DNA of 64,000 bases from Trichosphaerium sp. ATCC 40318 (taxonomy: Eukaryota; Discosea; Flabellinia; Trichosidae): positions 178,938-242,937 of the forward strand of contig JALMLS010000589.1 of NCBI GenBank assembly GCA_038496445.1. Direction: 5' to 3'. Position numbers and translations under genes: made by a program. The notes beneath the pieces are model-generated. The model had not been told where the DNA came from. It ran no database searches and saw only the letters and a program-made list of their open reading frames with translations. How positions within the stretch are numbered: the first letter of the stretch is position 1; each line of letters starts with the position of its first letter. Positions 11,196 to 21,338 of this stretch are shown here, in pieces.

Positions 11196-12553
11196 ATGTC
11201 CCGCCCTTCCAGGTCTAGAAAACGCGCTAGTTACATTGAAGATGAAAGTGACTTTTATGAGGATGATTACAATGAAGGTAACGTACCTGCTTGCTTGTCG
11301 TACGTTGAGCGTTTTTAGACGATGAAGGTGGCGAATATCAATTAGACGACGACTTTGGCGCTGATGAAGATGATTACATTATTAAAGAAGACGAGAGCGA
11401 TTCTGCAGAAGACAATGACGAGGACGACGCGGCATTCAGTGATGAAGACGGTTATGAGCCTTTTGTTGATTCACCTGCGAAAAAACCCGCCAGACGCAAA
11501 GCTAAGGCAGCACCAAAGGCCATCGAACCAACATTATCTGATTTAGAAAAGGTGCTAATTCAAATTGACAATAATTTTGTTCAACAACTGCTCAACCAGC
11601 GTCGTGAGTGGTTATAAGTACTCATGGACATGATTTTAACGCCTGTAAATAGCATGCCGATGTTATACAAGTTGTACCAACAGTGACGCCTGAAAGTGTC
11701 AGCAGGTCCGAGAGTACGTTTAAATTAGCACTCATTTTGCTGTTTTATGAGACTACAATCTTTTTCTACAAGTTTTCAATCACCGTGACGTTCCCTCTAG
11801 TTTTTGCTTTGTATTCGTGCTTACATGTTATTTTTAGCTGCTCCCATGGATGATGATGTTGACATGGAAGATTTCAAACCAGTGAAAAAAAGCCGGTCTA
11901 CTAGAGCGAAAGCAAAAGCGGCAAGCAAACCAAAGGTGAGTAGATAATACATGACATTTGTTTTGAAGAAAGAGAAATTTTCTAATTTTCTTACTTAGGC
12001 TGCACCGAAAGCTGCAGTAAAGCCGAAAACGAAGGCTGCGACAAAACCTAAAGCTGCAGCAAAGCCAAAAGCGACAACAGTGAAGAAGACAGCCACACCA
12101 AAAGAAGTAAAGCCAAAGGCAGCAGCTGCGCCTAAGGCTACAAAACCGAAACCGAAACCAAAGCCAAAGCCAAAGCCAGCGGTGGCTAAAAAAGTAGTTA
12201 AAGCAGCAAAACCTAAACCTAAAGTTGCTGTTAAAAGAAAGGCACCTACAGCGCCTACATCACCAAAGAAGAAGTTCAAAAAGACTAATGCACCATTGAA
12301 ACTTTCTTCACCACCGAGACGCGTTGGACTAAAGAAATCAGGTACAAATGGCATCTTAGAAGACGCAAGAAGAAAAAAATTTGGTTGTTCATTTTTTTGT
12401 TTGCCTCTGAACTTCGTTTTGTGTCTTTTTATTTTGACTGTTTCTTTTTCAGGAGGAAAGTCCAAGTTGGGTGGTATCAAGTTTTCTGGACCTAAACGTA
12501 TACGCATGGGTCTCTCCAGAAAAGCACGTGTCAAAAGATTACATCCTACATAG
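11196..12553 (+). CDS. RAD51AP1-like DNA repair protein
   Basis: Five or so exons. Exon 1 from ATG 11196 reads MSRPSRSRKRASYIEDESDF, a basic cluster then Y and acidic residues as at the RAD51AP1 N-terminus. Exon 2 is acidic (DDEGGEYQLDDDF) and ends near EPTLSDLEKVL. The exon starting about 11839 has APMDDDVDMEDFKPVKKS. The following exons (from about 12000) are a lysine/proline/alanine-rich DNA-binding stretch with a KPKPKPKP run. The last exon (after TTTTTCAG at about 12453) encodes RIRMGLSRKARVKRLHPT before the stop. GLSR-x-ARVK-x-LHP at the extreme C-terminus is the RAD51-interacting motif of RAD51AP1. Predicted to bind DNA and RAD51 and to stimulate strand invasion in homologous recombination. 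A histone H1-like protein was considered because of the K/A/P repeats, but there is no globular H1 domain and the C-terminal motif is specific. Confidence 0.78.
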
Positions 12554-12793
12554 ACTCTTTTGAAGTACTCCTTCTCCTTGTAAGATAACAATACACAACT
12601 TCCTTGTACTCGTGTATGCAACTATATTTTTATCAATGTCTTTTTTAAAAGGCTGTCTGTTCAAAGCGAATTCGTCCAAACCAAACTGTTTACTTCAATC
12701 TCTTTCTAAAACCATAACGTAATTGTACACGAGATACGTTTCACTGAATAAGTCAAAAAATTTCATGAGTTAACAGTTTGACTAGTAATAGCC

Positions 12794-13684
12794 ATGGAAC
12801 CAGGAAAAATAATTATAGAGAGGCACTCCGTAGCCAAATTAGACCCTTTTGTGTTTCCTGAGCCGTTTAATTCTTCAAATCACCCCAAAGAGGATGGAGA
12901 CGAAGAAGCAGCTGCGTTGGACTACCAAACCGAGTTAAAAAAAACCAATTTGCCACAATGGGTTAAAAGGATGAATTACCCTGTGGCGTGGACATATACG
13001 CTTACGGATATAGAAGCAGAGCATTTAACACAAGCTGCAAAGACTGCTGGCTATTTGAGCCAAAGACGCTACGCACTCTTTGAAGATGAGCTGCAGGCTG
13101 TAGAAACGCGCTTAGAAAGCTCTTGGCAAAAGGGTGCTTGGTTTTGTCGCTTAGAAGGCGCGTCACCAAAAGACGGAGCTAAAAAAGCGCCTTATTCTTC
13201 CGCTTCTGACCTTGTTGACGCTCTTTCGACATCTCTACGTGCTGCAAAGGCTTTTAAAGCCGGTGATAGAACACTTTACTTTGTGGCATTTGATAAGACT
13301 TGGAAAGTCGATAGAGAAGTGAGATGCTTCGTGTATAAGAAGAAACTGACGGCTATTTCTCAATACAAGTGGTTTTCAAGAGGATTTTACGAAACGTTGT
13401 CTCAACCTCAACTACAACGTGTAGGGTCTGAAATACGAAGATATGTTGAAGATATAGTAGTAAAGAGGCTTTGTGAGGGAGAAAATCCAATTGGAACTGA
13501 TAATATGGTCGTAGATTTGTACGTTGAAGAAGTTTCTGAAAAAAGCGTTAAAATCAGATTTGTTGAATGTAATTCATTTGGTTATTGGCTTGCTTCTGGT
13601 TCTGCAATGTTTCATTGGACTACAGATAGAGAAAAACTATATAATACTAATGGTGATGTATACTTTCGTGTTCTAGTTGAATAA
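12794..13684 (+). CDS. CDC123: CDC123/D123 eIF2-assembly chaperone
   Basis: Single exon, 296 residues, slightly shorter than typical CDC123 (about 330). Motifs run in the family order: LPQWVKRMNYP near the start, WFCRLEGASPKDG in the middle (the R-x-x-x-x-SPKD ATP-grasp signature), DREVRCFVYKKKLTAISQYK, then VDLYVEE and a C-terminal RFVECNSFGYWLASG plus F-W-type segment (MFHWT). CDC123 is an ATP-grasp protein that helps join eIF2 gamma with eIF2 alpha for translation initiation. In the family a D-x-N pair near the C-terminus coordinates Mg-ATP; here the equivalent segment is E-C-N, one conservative change. The absence of introns contrasts with the neighbours. Confidence 0.9.
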   Translation: MEPGKIIIERHSVAKLDPFVFPEPFNSSNHPKEDGDEEAAALDYQTELKKTNLPQWVKRMNYPVAWTYTLTDIEAEHLTQAAKTAGYLSQRRYALFEDELQAVETRLESSWQKGAWFCRLEGASPKDGAKKAPYSSASDLVDALSTSLRAAKAFKAGDRTLYFVAFDKTWKVDREVRCFVYKKKLTAISQYKWFSRGFYETLSQPQLQRVGSEIRRYVEDIVVKRLCEGENPIGTDNMVVDLYVEEVSEKSVKIRFVECNSFGYWLASGSAMFHWTTDREKLYNTNGDVYFRVLVE

Positions 13685-13774
13685 TTTAAACGTTGATATT
13701 GGTTCTGGTTAACGTACCAGTTCTTCTAATAAAAACAAGTTCAGATTCTCAGAAAATTCCGTTTTATAATTACC

Positions 13775-13948
13775 ATGTCGACAACAGCTTCCAATGATCT
13801 GATAGTTACTAGGCACATAACCTCACCGGTTGAAGATCACTTTCAAGTGTATAGTGGAGTATGATTATGGTACTAACATAGCACAAAGATGTTAAACATT
13901 TAGGAAGAAAAATACTCTCATTGGGAAATATCATGTGTATGCTCCTAA
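13775..13948 (+). CDS. Possible 42-residue spliced small protein
   Basis: ATG at 13775 opens MSTTASNDLIVTRHI. A clean 45-bp intron (GTATGA at 13859 to TTTAG at 13903) joins YSG to EEKYSHWEISCVCS and a stop at 13948. Intron size and signals match others in the window. No family recognised; the start faintly resembles the CDC123 N-terminus just upstream. It could be a truncated gene copy rather than a functional peptide. Confidence 0.3.
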
Positions 13949-14024
13949 AGCGATTATAGCGGTTTGCTGTTACATGGAAAAGTGCTAATATCTTGCAATT
14001 ATACTGGTTATTGCATGTGTAACT

Positions 14025-14582
14025 TTATATAAATACATGAGTTCCTGTTAAAACCTTAGTCCCTTTTCGTGTTACATAACTATCGTTGGCAAAAATATAT
14101 TTTGCCCCCACAAGTGCTTTGATACCTTCATCTGTTACTGTAGTAAAATTGAGGTTAATGGTATGAACTCCCTTCAGTGCTTTGACACCTTCATCAGTTA
14201 CTGACGTGTTACTGAGATTAATAGTATGAACCCCAGCAAGTGCTTTGACACCTTCATCTGTTACTGAAGTTTGTGATAGGTTAATCGTTTGAACACCAGC
14301 AAATTGTGTGACAATGGTATCATCAAAATCTCCATCCAGACTGATTTTGGTGTGTTTCAGGATCCCAGCATGTTGTAGTACTGCTTTTGCTTGAGCTACT
14401 GTTTTAATCGTAATAGCGTGGTATCCAATAACGTCATGAACAATAGAAGCAAGAAAATTACATGTTTGACCAGCTGCAAATCGCGATTTGGTTAAATGGC
14501 GCAAGATGTACACTATTATCTCTGTAGGCAACTGCAGTAATCTAATACTGTCGACAATACAATACTTTGAGGAAGAAAGCAT
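14025..14582 (-). CDS. F-box/LRR protein, short member
   Basis: The start is set at the ATG at 14582 (MLSSSKYCIVDSIR) because the paralogues at 31315 and 49945 begin MLSTSK and MLSASK; the open frame extends 24 codons further upstream. 185 residues: F-box (LLQLPTEIIVYILRHLTKSR), a linker (YHAITIKTVAQAKAV), then four LRR units of 21 residues (TSVTDEGVKALAGVHTI type) and a cap ending THVFI. Expected SCF ubiquitin-ligase substrate receptor. It has the fewest repeats of the intact copies, consistent with repeat gain and loss in the family. Confidence 0.8.
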   Translation of the reverse strand: MLSSSKYCIVDSIRLLQLPTEIIVYILRHLTKSRFAAGQTCNFLASIVHDVIGYHAITIKTVAQAKAVLQHAGILKHTKISLDGDFDDTIVTQFAGVQTINLSQTSVTDEGVKALAGVHTINLSNTSVTDEGVKALKGVHTINLNFTTVTDEGIKALVGAKYIFANDSYVTRKGTKVLTGTHVFI

Positions 14583-16279
14583 AATATGCTGTGCGATTAC
14601 AAGCCTGTATCTAACAGTAACAATATTTGAGACTATACCAGGTATTAGCTCCACTGTTGACTAAGTCATTTACTTTTGGATTTAGTAGATACTTTTTTTG
14701 AAGAGTTTGCTGAACATTACTTGTACCGACTAAAATGGAAAAGGACTAAGCATTAATTATTGAATTTTTCTGAAAACCAAAAGGATCTTATGTGAACAAA
14801 TTAATAGTGCTTTTATTGGATTACTATCATACTTTGTTAATCTTGAGTTGCCGTGTCTGATCTGAATATTTGAATATTCGTAGTATTGTTATTAGAACGT
14901 TGTGAATGCAAGTACATGCTCTCTCTCAATGGCTTTGAAATACGTTGGTGTTCGATTGGTAGGGTATTCATTGATTATTTAGTTACGTGACGTGTATTGT
15001 TCAAACATTTTAGTTGCATGCTCCTATGTATAGATACTATAGCTCTAGATGCAACGCTTATCATAGTTTATGTCACAAAACGGCACGCGCCAAAATAACG
15101 TCGTCGTCCCATACGCTTGAAAGACTTTAGCTGAGGTTCCACTAGCCATTGGGAATACGTGGTGGGTGTTTTTAAGCTCATTTAATAAAGGCTTGTCACA
15201 TGTGGTTGCATGAAGTACCTTTCTAAGTATTCCTAAGAAATTCTAGACGTTCATAATTTGCTCCTTTAGCAAAGTCTGATTACTCCTACAGGACTTTTTA
15301 ACATTGCCAGGTGGTAAATCCTACTGGGTATCCAGATCTTTATGACCAATAGAAACCATTAGTATTTAAGGCAAACGTTGTCTTTTTAATCGTCCACCGA
15401 TGCACATGTTTTGTTGTAGTCCATACATTTTTATTGGATTGGACTGACATTGCCAATACAATTAAGGGGCAATCAAGGAGGAATTATGCTCAGTGTTTGG
15501 TGACTCTAGGTTAACCTCCCGCGTGTAGAATTATTCTACATTGGAATATCATTTCGAAACCAGAAGAAGGAAAAAAAAAAAAGTTGGTGCAAAAGGCTGA
15601 AAAGGATTTTAGGATGCATTCAGCGTTTTAATTGGTCACAACTATACGATGCTCAATCTATCATGCGTTTTTGTATTGTCAGTGTTGCCTGGTCCGACGA
15701 CACAGGCTTGAAATGTGACTGCTAGTGAATGGGTAGTTTTGTATTCATTTACCGTCCACAATGCAAGGCTGGGTAGAGTATTTTGTTGAGTACAACATCT
15801 GTGGAGTTGACCTTAAATAACTCTCTTTCGATTAGCGCTAAGCTACTTTTCAAAAACAACTCCCGACCAGCACAAGCACATGTTTCTGAACCTACCATCA
15901 CACAAAGTACTCCATACGGATAGATCAATAGGCTAGCTTGCGTACTCAAGTGGAGTTGCCTGTACTCACAAGTCTCAAAAACTCTTAGCGCTAGCACAAC
16001 AATAGCGCTATTTCATGTTAACACAATGATGCACACAAGTTCCAATTGTGACAACTGCAGCACTTGAAAACCTAAACATTATATTCGCTGGCACCCCTAT
16101 TGTTTTTGACTAGGTAACCCTTTCGTGATACTATAATAGAGCTCTTTAAGAACTCGAATTTCCGCTTATCGGTATTAGGTTTGTGCTTCATGACTTAAGT
16201 AAGCCAGAATTCAATGAATGATATTAAGTAAAGTCGTATCAATCAAAAGTCCAAAACATTTATTTTTACTAGTAATCAA
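14583..16279. other. 1.7 kb without a supported gene
   Basis: No domain, splice pattern or RNA gene recognised. A minus-strand open frame at 15749-15997 (82 codons) lacks support. A short piece near 14868 (GAATATTTGAATATTCGTAG) resembles the 3' end of the hAT-type MITEs at 20502, 30211 and 43680 and may be an old remnant. Confidence 0.4.
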
Positions 16280-16753
16280 ATGGAACTGCTACGGTTAGGT
16301 GTACTGAATGAAATGCATATGCGTAGAAGAAAAAAAGCGGCAGAGCGTTTTGAGGTTTTTAAAGATAATCTCCCAGGAGCTATGCCAAACACCTGTACGT
16401 TATGGGATATGACGTCAAGAGTCAACAACAACAAAGTCGTACTTGAACTAGACCCCGAGTTTCCATCAATAATTATCAATCTATCTCTAAGTATGGTTGA
16501 AATTCCTTGTGGACAAGATATAGTATATGGATACATTCATTATTACTATGACAGTGGTATTTTACAAATATACGACTGTATTGGGTTACCATACTTTATG
16601 GATTTAACTATGGACTGTCAAAATCAATCTTCGCATATTCAATCAGATGTTTTAACCGTGATGAAAGCGCTTGGTGGCTTTCGAGTTTCAAAGCTTGCAG
16701 ATGGAACCAACAAAATTGTACCTACCGGAGCTTCATTGTGTACTATACTGTAG
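16280..16753 (+). CDS. Hypothetical protein, 157 residues
   Basis: Uninterrupted frame from ATG 16280 (MELLRLGVLNEMHMRRRKKA) to stop 16753, followed within about 60 bases by AATAAAA. The middle has a hydrophobic, beta-rich segment (VVLELDPEFPSIIINLSLSM) and a tyrosine-rich one (YGYIHYYYDSG). No transmembrane helix, signal peptide or known motif. The balanced composition and polyadenylation signal support a real gene; I do not recognise the family. Confidence 0.55.
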   Translation: MELLRLGVLNEMHMRRRKKAAERFEVFKDNLPGAMPNTCTLWDMTSRVNNNKVVLELDPEFPSIIINLSLSMVEIPCGQDIVYGYIHYYYDSGILQIYDCIGLPYFMDLTMDCQNQSSHIQSDVLTVMKALGGFRVSKLADGTNKIVPTGASLCTIL

Positions 16754-17196
16754 TTTGAGGTTCCTTGGAGACAAAGAACGGTATAAACTCAATGCTTATA
16801 TGTAAAGAATAAAATGAATCTAAAAGTCAACTGCTCAAAATAAGCACTTCAAGATGGTTTAGTTATTGCACTCAATCATAAAACCTCCCCTGCAATTTTC
16901 TACCAGTCTCATAGTAATTAGACCACAGTACAGAAGCGGGCGTACTAGTACTGGTTCTGTGGAATATTCACAGGTGAAGTACTGATCTAGAACGCAGTAC
17001 TTAACAGAAATGTTAACAGTTCAAAAATATGATCGAAGTAGCTTGATCAATCTTGCGCGTTCAGCAAGGACTGTTTCTAACCTAGTGCACTCTATGTCAC
17101 ATGTAGTGTTTTTTATGTCCGGAAATTGCCGTAATTAACAAACTGTTGCTTAACTAACAGTGTGGAATTTAAAACGAACGAATAGCACTACCAATA
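16754..17196. other. Intergenic, 440 bp
   Basis: After the AATAAA of the 157-residue gene there is no open frame or repeat of note. Several short GTACT/AGTAC inversions lie near 16935-17000. Confidence 0.35.
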
Positions 17197-17620
17197 ATGA
17201 CCACATTGCTAGATTTGCCTCTAGAACTGTTGTTACTAATTCTTGACAAAACAAACGCTTGTACGTTTCAATACAGCCCTTCAATCGGTTGTTCGTACTC
17301 ATTTATTTCAAGACACGGTATGTACAGCCTCAAGTGTAAGCAATGCGTTGAATTTCGCTTGTTCCGATGGTAAACTATGGCAATCACTTCACAAACGCTG
17401 GTTTTCTTGGGTAAGAGGCGAATATAGGAGCAGAAGTACGTTTTTAAGATAATTCGTTTTTTTTGTATTAAAACAGGCCGAAGAGCTTCGAAAACGCTTG
17501 GAACAGCAGAAAAAGGCGAATATAAATAGTTTTAGAAAACTAGAGTACAAAAGGTTGTACTTGAAGTTAAGTGTACCAAGACAAAGAGCGAGACGCTTAA
17601 TGAATATTTTTAGTGCGTGA
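17197..17620 (+). CDS. Small F-box protein with three or four exons
   Basis: Exons 17197-17260, 17313-17410 and 17477-17620 join in frame to 101 residues. The N-terminus MTTLLDLPLELLLLILDKTN, followed by SSVSNALNFACSDGKLWQSL and KRWF, is a compact F-box. The last part is basic and helical (AEELRKRLEQQKKA, RKLEYKRLYLK). Introns of 52 and 66 bp have GTACGT and GTAAGA donors. A further donor (GTGCGTGAG) overlaps the stop; splicing it to TGGTAG near 17718 would give a longer C-terminus ending GKAR at 17802. No substrate-binding domain is visible. Confidence 0.6.
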
Positions 17621-17991
17621 GCAGCTTAATTTTTTTTTTTTTTTTTGGAACCTGAAATTTGTTGTTGCTTTTTATGGCACGTGATTAATGAATGTTTTTG
17701 TTAATTTTTTTGGTAGTATCACAAAGAAGAAAAGATGAAGATTTAAACACCACGAGTTGTGGACATGATGATGCAAAGTATGTCAAAGGCAAAGCAAGAT
17801 AGAAGAAAGAAAAATCAGAGCCATAGTTTTTTTTGTTTCTTTGCTATCGTGGTTCAACGTTCAAATTATCTTTATCCTACCAAATGAAAACACAGTTTTT
17901 ATCAGCTTGAAAAAACACAAGGTATTTCTGTTGTCAGATAGAAACGTTATACAAAAACAAAAAAAGTGAAATTTCGCAAAGATTAGACATT

Positions 17992-18237
17992 TTGAACCAC
18001 AACTTTGTACTTCACTTGAATTTCATTTTCGATTGCTTATTACATTCGCATACATTGACATACTATTCTATTTCTAGAATACGGATTGGATCAGATAGGA
18101 TATCAGGTGTTATAAAGTTTGTATGTGAGGAATGTGGCTTTGGGTTTTCAACAAGTAATAAGGTCTGGCAAAGAGATATAAACGTTTTATGTAGAATGGC
18201 AGTAGAAAGAGATGCTAGATTGTCTCTATTAGTGTAA
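17992..18237 (+). CDS. Weak ORF with one CxxC motif
   Basis: 82-codon frame whose C-terminal half looks protein-like (SGVIKFVCEECGFGFSTSNK). A single CxxCG cannot make a zinc site alone. A possible acceptor TTTCTAG at about 18077 precedes this half, so it may be an exon of an unresolved gene. The ORF at 18460-18741 has a similar CxxCG piece. Confidence 0.25.
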   Translation: MNHNFVLHLNFIFDCLLHSHTLTYYSISRIRIGSDRISGVIKFVCEECGFGFSTSNKVWQRDINVLCRMAVERDARLSLLV

Positions 18238-18459
18238 ATATTAATCATTTGATGACTTGGGGAGGCACATGTTGCTTTATTTGTAACATGTTGATGATAT
18301 TAAAAGTGTTGAGGACAAGGTAACTGTTGACAATCAAAAAGACAAGTTGGAAAGACACTGTAATTTTGTAGCTACTGGTGTTTGTATTATAACAATGTCA
18401 ATTTTAATTAACAACACATGGCTTAGTTGTAGCGAACAAAGTCCCCTAGAGATTTCTCG

Positions 18460-18741
18460 TTGATTTGCCTCTGTCAAGTGCTGAGTTATACTGCAATCGG
18501 GCACTTGAGTCAAGCCATTCACAAGTCTACTTTAATGAGACTCACAAAGGTATCGATTTGCGATATTGAGTGCTACTTATTAAAATGGAACAAATCGTCA
18601 AGTTCTCGGCTTAACGGTCAGCTATTTATTTGTGATGGATGCGGCATTCTTTTGCAGAAACAACTCAATATTAGCAAAACAACGGGTAGTAGAAGAAAAG
18701 ACGAATACATCAGAAGGTGTTTGCAGTTTTTGGAGGGCTAA
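18460..18741 (+). CDS. Weak ORF with one CxxC motif, possible relative of 17992-18237
   Basis: 93-codon frame with RLNGQLFICDGCGILLQKQ followed by a basic, helical tail (RRKDEYIRRCLQFLEG). The position of the CxxCG after a hydrophobic strand is like the preceding ORF. No family recognised. Confidence 0.3.
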   Translation: MICLCQVLSYTAIGHLSQAIHKSTLMRLTKVSICDIECYLLKWNKSSSSRLNGQLFICDGCGILLQKQLNISKTTGSRRKDEYIRRCLQFLEG

Positions 18742-18958
18742 AGCTGTGCTAAAATAAATTCCCACAATAGAAAAGTCCAAGATAATATGTGCTAAGTACA
18801 CTGAGCATCTTAAACGCTGAAAAAAGGAATCACATACTACTGGCTTTGGACTACTTCACAAATTAAGTGATGCGAAGAAATCACGTGATTTAAGTCAATT
18901 GAGCTTGAGCGCTATTTACTTTCGACAAAAGTTGTGCAAACCCTCTTAAGTGCTCATT

Positions 18959-19939
18959 ATGGATACAATAAAAGTGTTGTCGCTGCCTCCTGAGTTGCTT
19001 TTGAAGATAATTGTGAGCAACGACATGAGGTGGCAAGATTTAGCATCGCTACAACAATCAAACCGCTTTCTGGACGAAATGATACGAAACAACTCAGATT
19101 ACATTTACAGGTGTTTGTACCATCAGAAATGGGGCAGCTGTGCCTATGAAATAGAAGAATTAGCTCATGAGGTCGTTGAAGATCGTTTAAAGGAATCTTC
19201 GACCAAAACAACGATGAAGTACTTTGTAACAAAAGAGAAGACAACTGAGATAATAACTAAAGAAAAGCCATCAACTTTATATAATCTGAATCCAATCACG
19301 TGGAAAGAGAAGTACCAAAATAAACTTGTTCCAAATATCATCGCAAACTTGAGTTGTAATAAGACACATGTCCATATAGGCGAGAAAATAACATTCATAC
19401 TTACACTTGAGAATATTGGTAAAAAGCAAGAGATGATATACATTAGAACTAGTTCAAATGGACTATGCAATGTAATTGAAGGAGGTGGTGCCATTTATAT
19501 TTGGAAGCCTCAAGTCAGATTTCCTACTGACATGTTCGACAATAAGAAGGTATCTAAACTACTGCCGATTGTTATCAAGTATGACAGTACTTTATTGAAT
19601 CCAGGGGACAAACAAGTGTATGAAGTACCTTTTCTATTTGATAGAACAAAGGAGAGTAACGACTTTATACACATTACAAAGCGAAGATTTAAAGGCTTGT
19701 ACTCTCTTGGCGGAAACAGTACAGATATACCAGATACTACAAATCAGAAGTCTGAAAGAAGCGATATGTTATCTTTGTCAGGAAAGCTCTACGAAGTTTT
19801 TGTTGCTAATGACAACACACCTGAAGTATTTCCTATTAAAGTGTTTGCTAAAATCGATACATTACCTCACGAGCGCCATGCAATACATTGTTCAGTGATT
19901 ATTAGCAACATAGTAGATGTTACTTTGTACCAGAAATAA
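18959..19939 (+). CDS. F-box protein with a beta-sandwich-like C-terminal region
   Basis: Single exon; start at MDTIKVLSLPPELLLKIIVS (18959), although an ATG three codons earlier is in frame. The F-box spans residues 5-50, with LASLQQSNRFLDEMI and a YRCLYHQKWG end. After a charged linker (residues 65-125), residues 125-326 are strand-rich, with ANLSCNKTHVHIGEKITFIL and GDKQVYEVPFLF. This pattern resembles an Ig-like or arrestin-like sandwich, but is not identified firmly. AATAAA follows at the stop. Role inferred: ubiquitin-ligase adaptor with a non-LRR substrate module. Confidence 0.68.
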   Translation: MDTIKVLSLPPELLLKIIVSNDMRWQDLASLQQSNRFLDEMIRNNSDYIYRCLYHQKWGSCAYEIEELAHEVVEDRLKESSTKTTMKYFVTKEKTTEIITKEKPSTLYNLNPITWKEKYQNKLVPNIIANLSCNKTHVHIGEKITFILTLENIGKKQEMIYIRTSSNGLCNVIEGGGAIYIWKPQVRFPTDMFDNKKVSKLLPIVIKYDSTLLNPGDKQVYEVPFLFDRTKESNDFIHITKRRFKGLYSLGGNSTDIPDTTNQKSERSDMLSLSGKLYEVFVANDNTPEVFPIKVFAKIDTLPHERHAIHCSVIISNIVDVTLYQK

Positions 19940-20093
19940 ATAACCCATATATTTCCGTTTATCATGATTTCTTTGTTAGATTCACACGTTCTTGTTTATC
20001 TATAATACCAGGTTGGAGGAGAGAATATATCTAGCTCAGCTTCGATCCCTTGGATCGCGTATTCAGAGACCTTTCCTTCCACTCATAGGATGA

Positions 20094-20309
20094 CTAGCTT
20101 GCAAGGTTGTTAATGTTTGCATACTAAATGTTTTGAGGAAAGTAGATTCAGCAGATAGTGACTTTAAGCAGTGGTGTACACATCTATTGGGACTATTGCG
20201 TAGAGAAAAACGGAAAGTAGTTGGATTTAGATTAATACTAAGAGGTCTCCAGATAACTGGTATTGATGCTGATGGTGATGTTAATATGACAGGAGATACT
20301 ACTAAATAA
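20094..20309 (+). pseudogene. Open coding-like segment without a start codon
   Basis: 72 codons open between stops, containing FKQWCTHLLGLLRREKRKVV and an acidic end (GIDADGDVNMTGDTTK) followed by AATAAA. There is no ATG at its start and no clear acceptor. It may be the last exon of a gene or a remnant; no family recognised. Confidence 0.25.
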
Positions 20310-20501
20310 ATTTGTTACTATAGTAATAAAGTAACAAACATTGGTTTCCCTACTCCAGTATAATATTTGTCCCCTGTTAACTCTATACCTCTCCTTTACC
20401 ATGAGTGTATTTGTATTGCTTTAATAGAGTACCATCATGCCATGTTATGTGGTTACCATGTAGATTGCTTCTTCATTTGACCGTTGTAACGAACCCAATA
20501 C

Positions 20502-20850
20502 TAACGCCCTTCCGTTATGAATACAAGCAATATTTATTCATTGTCCCGTAAGCCATATTCATTATTATTCATTCATGAATATTCATGGGCGTTTGGTGAG
20601 TCAGGATGTTGAGGAGCTTTTGGTTTGTAGCACCTAGCGATGTTCCAAATGGATAGATTCAACAAGTTGCACTTGAAAACCGAATCGGAATAGTCAACAG
20701 AACACCAAAACCCACAAATCCAGTCAAAATCAGCCATCAAATTGCACAATTTTCGCCCATTTACTGTGTGCATGAATAATGAATGACTTTTTTTAGTCGT
20801 GAATATTTGTGAATGTAGGTTGTGTTTGAATATTCAAATTATTCATTCTA
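20502..20850. mobile_element. hAT-type MITE, copy 1 (3' end eroded)
   Basis: Starts TAACGCCCTTCCGTTATGAA, the same terminal repeat as the element at 30211. Shared internal blocks include GAATATTCATGG, GTTTGGTGAGTCAGGA and the end block TTTGAATATTCAAATTATTC. The right terminal repeat is lost. Confidence 0.7.
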
Positions 20851-20918
20851 GGTTAATCTGAACTGGAAACGTACAATTTCGGTCAAGTAAGTAAGTTCAG
20901 TAAAACACGTGACATTGT

Positions 20919-21122
20919 ATGTCGTCTCTTTTCAACCCAACTCTCATACTACCTAATAGTAGAGTTCGCCAAAGGTTATACTATGAAAATGTTGCTGGAT
21001 TTAAGGATGGTTTACAACCTACTCTAGCTTCATTGAAGCAATATAGTCGCGCTCAAGCGCACAAGCTACAGGGTATGAGAATAAAGTTTAAAAAGAGAAA
21101 AGTTTGTCCCTACTTTTCGTGA
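20919..21122 (+). CDS. Small hypothetical ORF, 67 residues
   Basis: ATG 20919 (MSSLFNPTLILPNSRVRQRL) to 21122, ending in a basic stretch (RIKFKKRKV). A CACGTG site lies about 15 bases upstream. It may be a first exon or a real small basic protein. No family recognised. Confidence 0.3.
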   Translation: MSSLFNPTLILPNSRVRQRLYYENVAGFKDGLQPTLASLKQYSRAQAHKLQGMRIKFKKRKVCPYFS

Positions 21123-21338
21123 AGTGAATCATCCTCGAAAGCAGTCATCATCTGATGCTCTTCAACAAAAGCGTTATCAATGTGAGAAGCCTCAATTTCG
21201 CTCAAACAGTAAGCAAATTGAAGAAGCTCAGTAAAGTTCTATATCGGTTCATTCATTTCATGCAATAGTGCTCTAGACATTTAAGCTTTGTAAGAAAGTG
21301 TGAGACGGCGCCTCCATTAGTGGTACTGAAGATCATTA

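Noticed and set aside
11996-12553. Histone H1 identity for the K/A/P-rich protein
   Set aside because: No winged-helix globular domain, and the C-terminus has the RAD51-binding motif.
11995-12621. 208-codon minus-strand frame rich in F/G/A
   Set aside because: Antisense of the K/A/P-rich region of the RAD51AP1-like gene.
18957-19494. Two minus-strand frames
   Set aside because: Antisense of the F-box gene at 18959-19939.
20041-20080. Possible tRNA (TAGCTCAG-like and TTCGATCCC-like pieces)
   Set aside because: No acceptor stem or anticodon arm can be folded around them.
20573-20773. 66-codon ORF inside the MITE at 20502
   Set aside because: Lies within a non-autonomous element and part of it is conserved only as element sequence.
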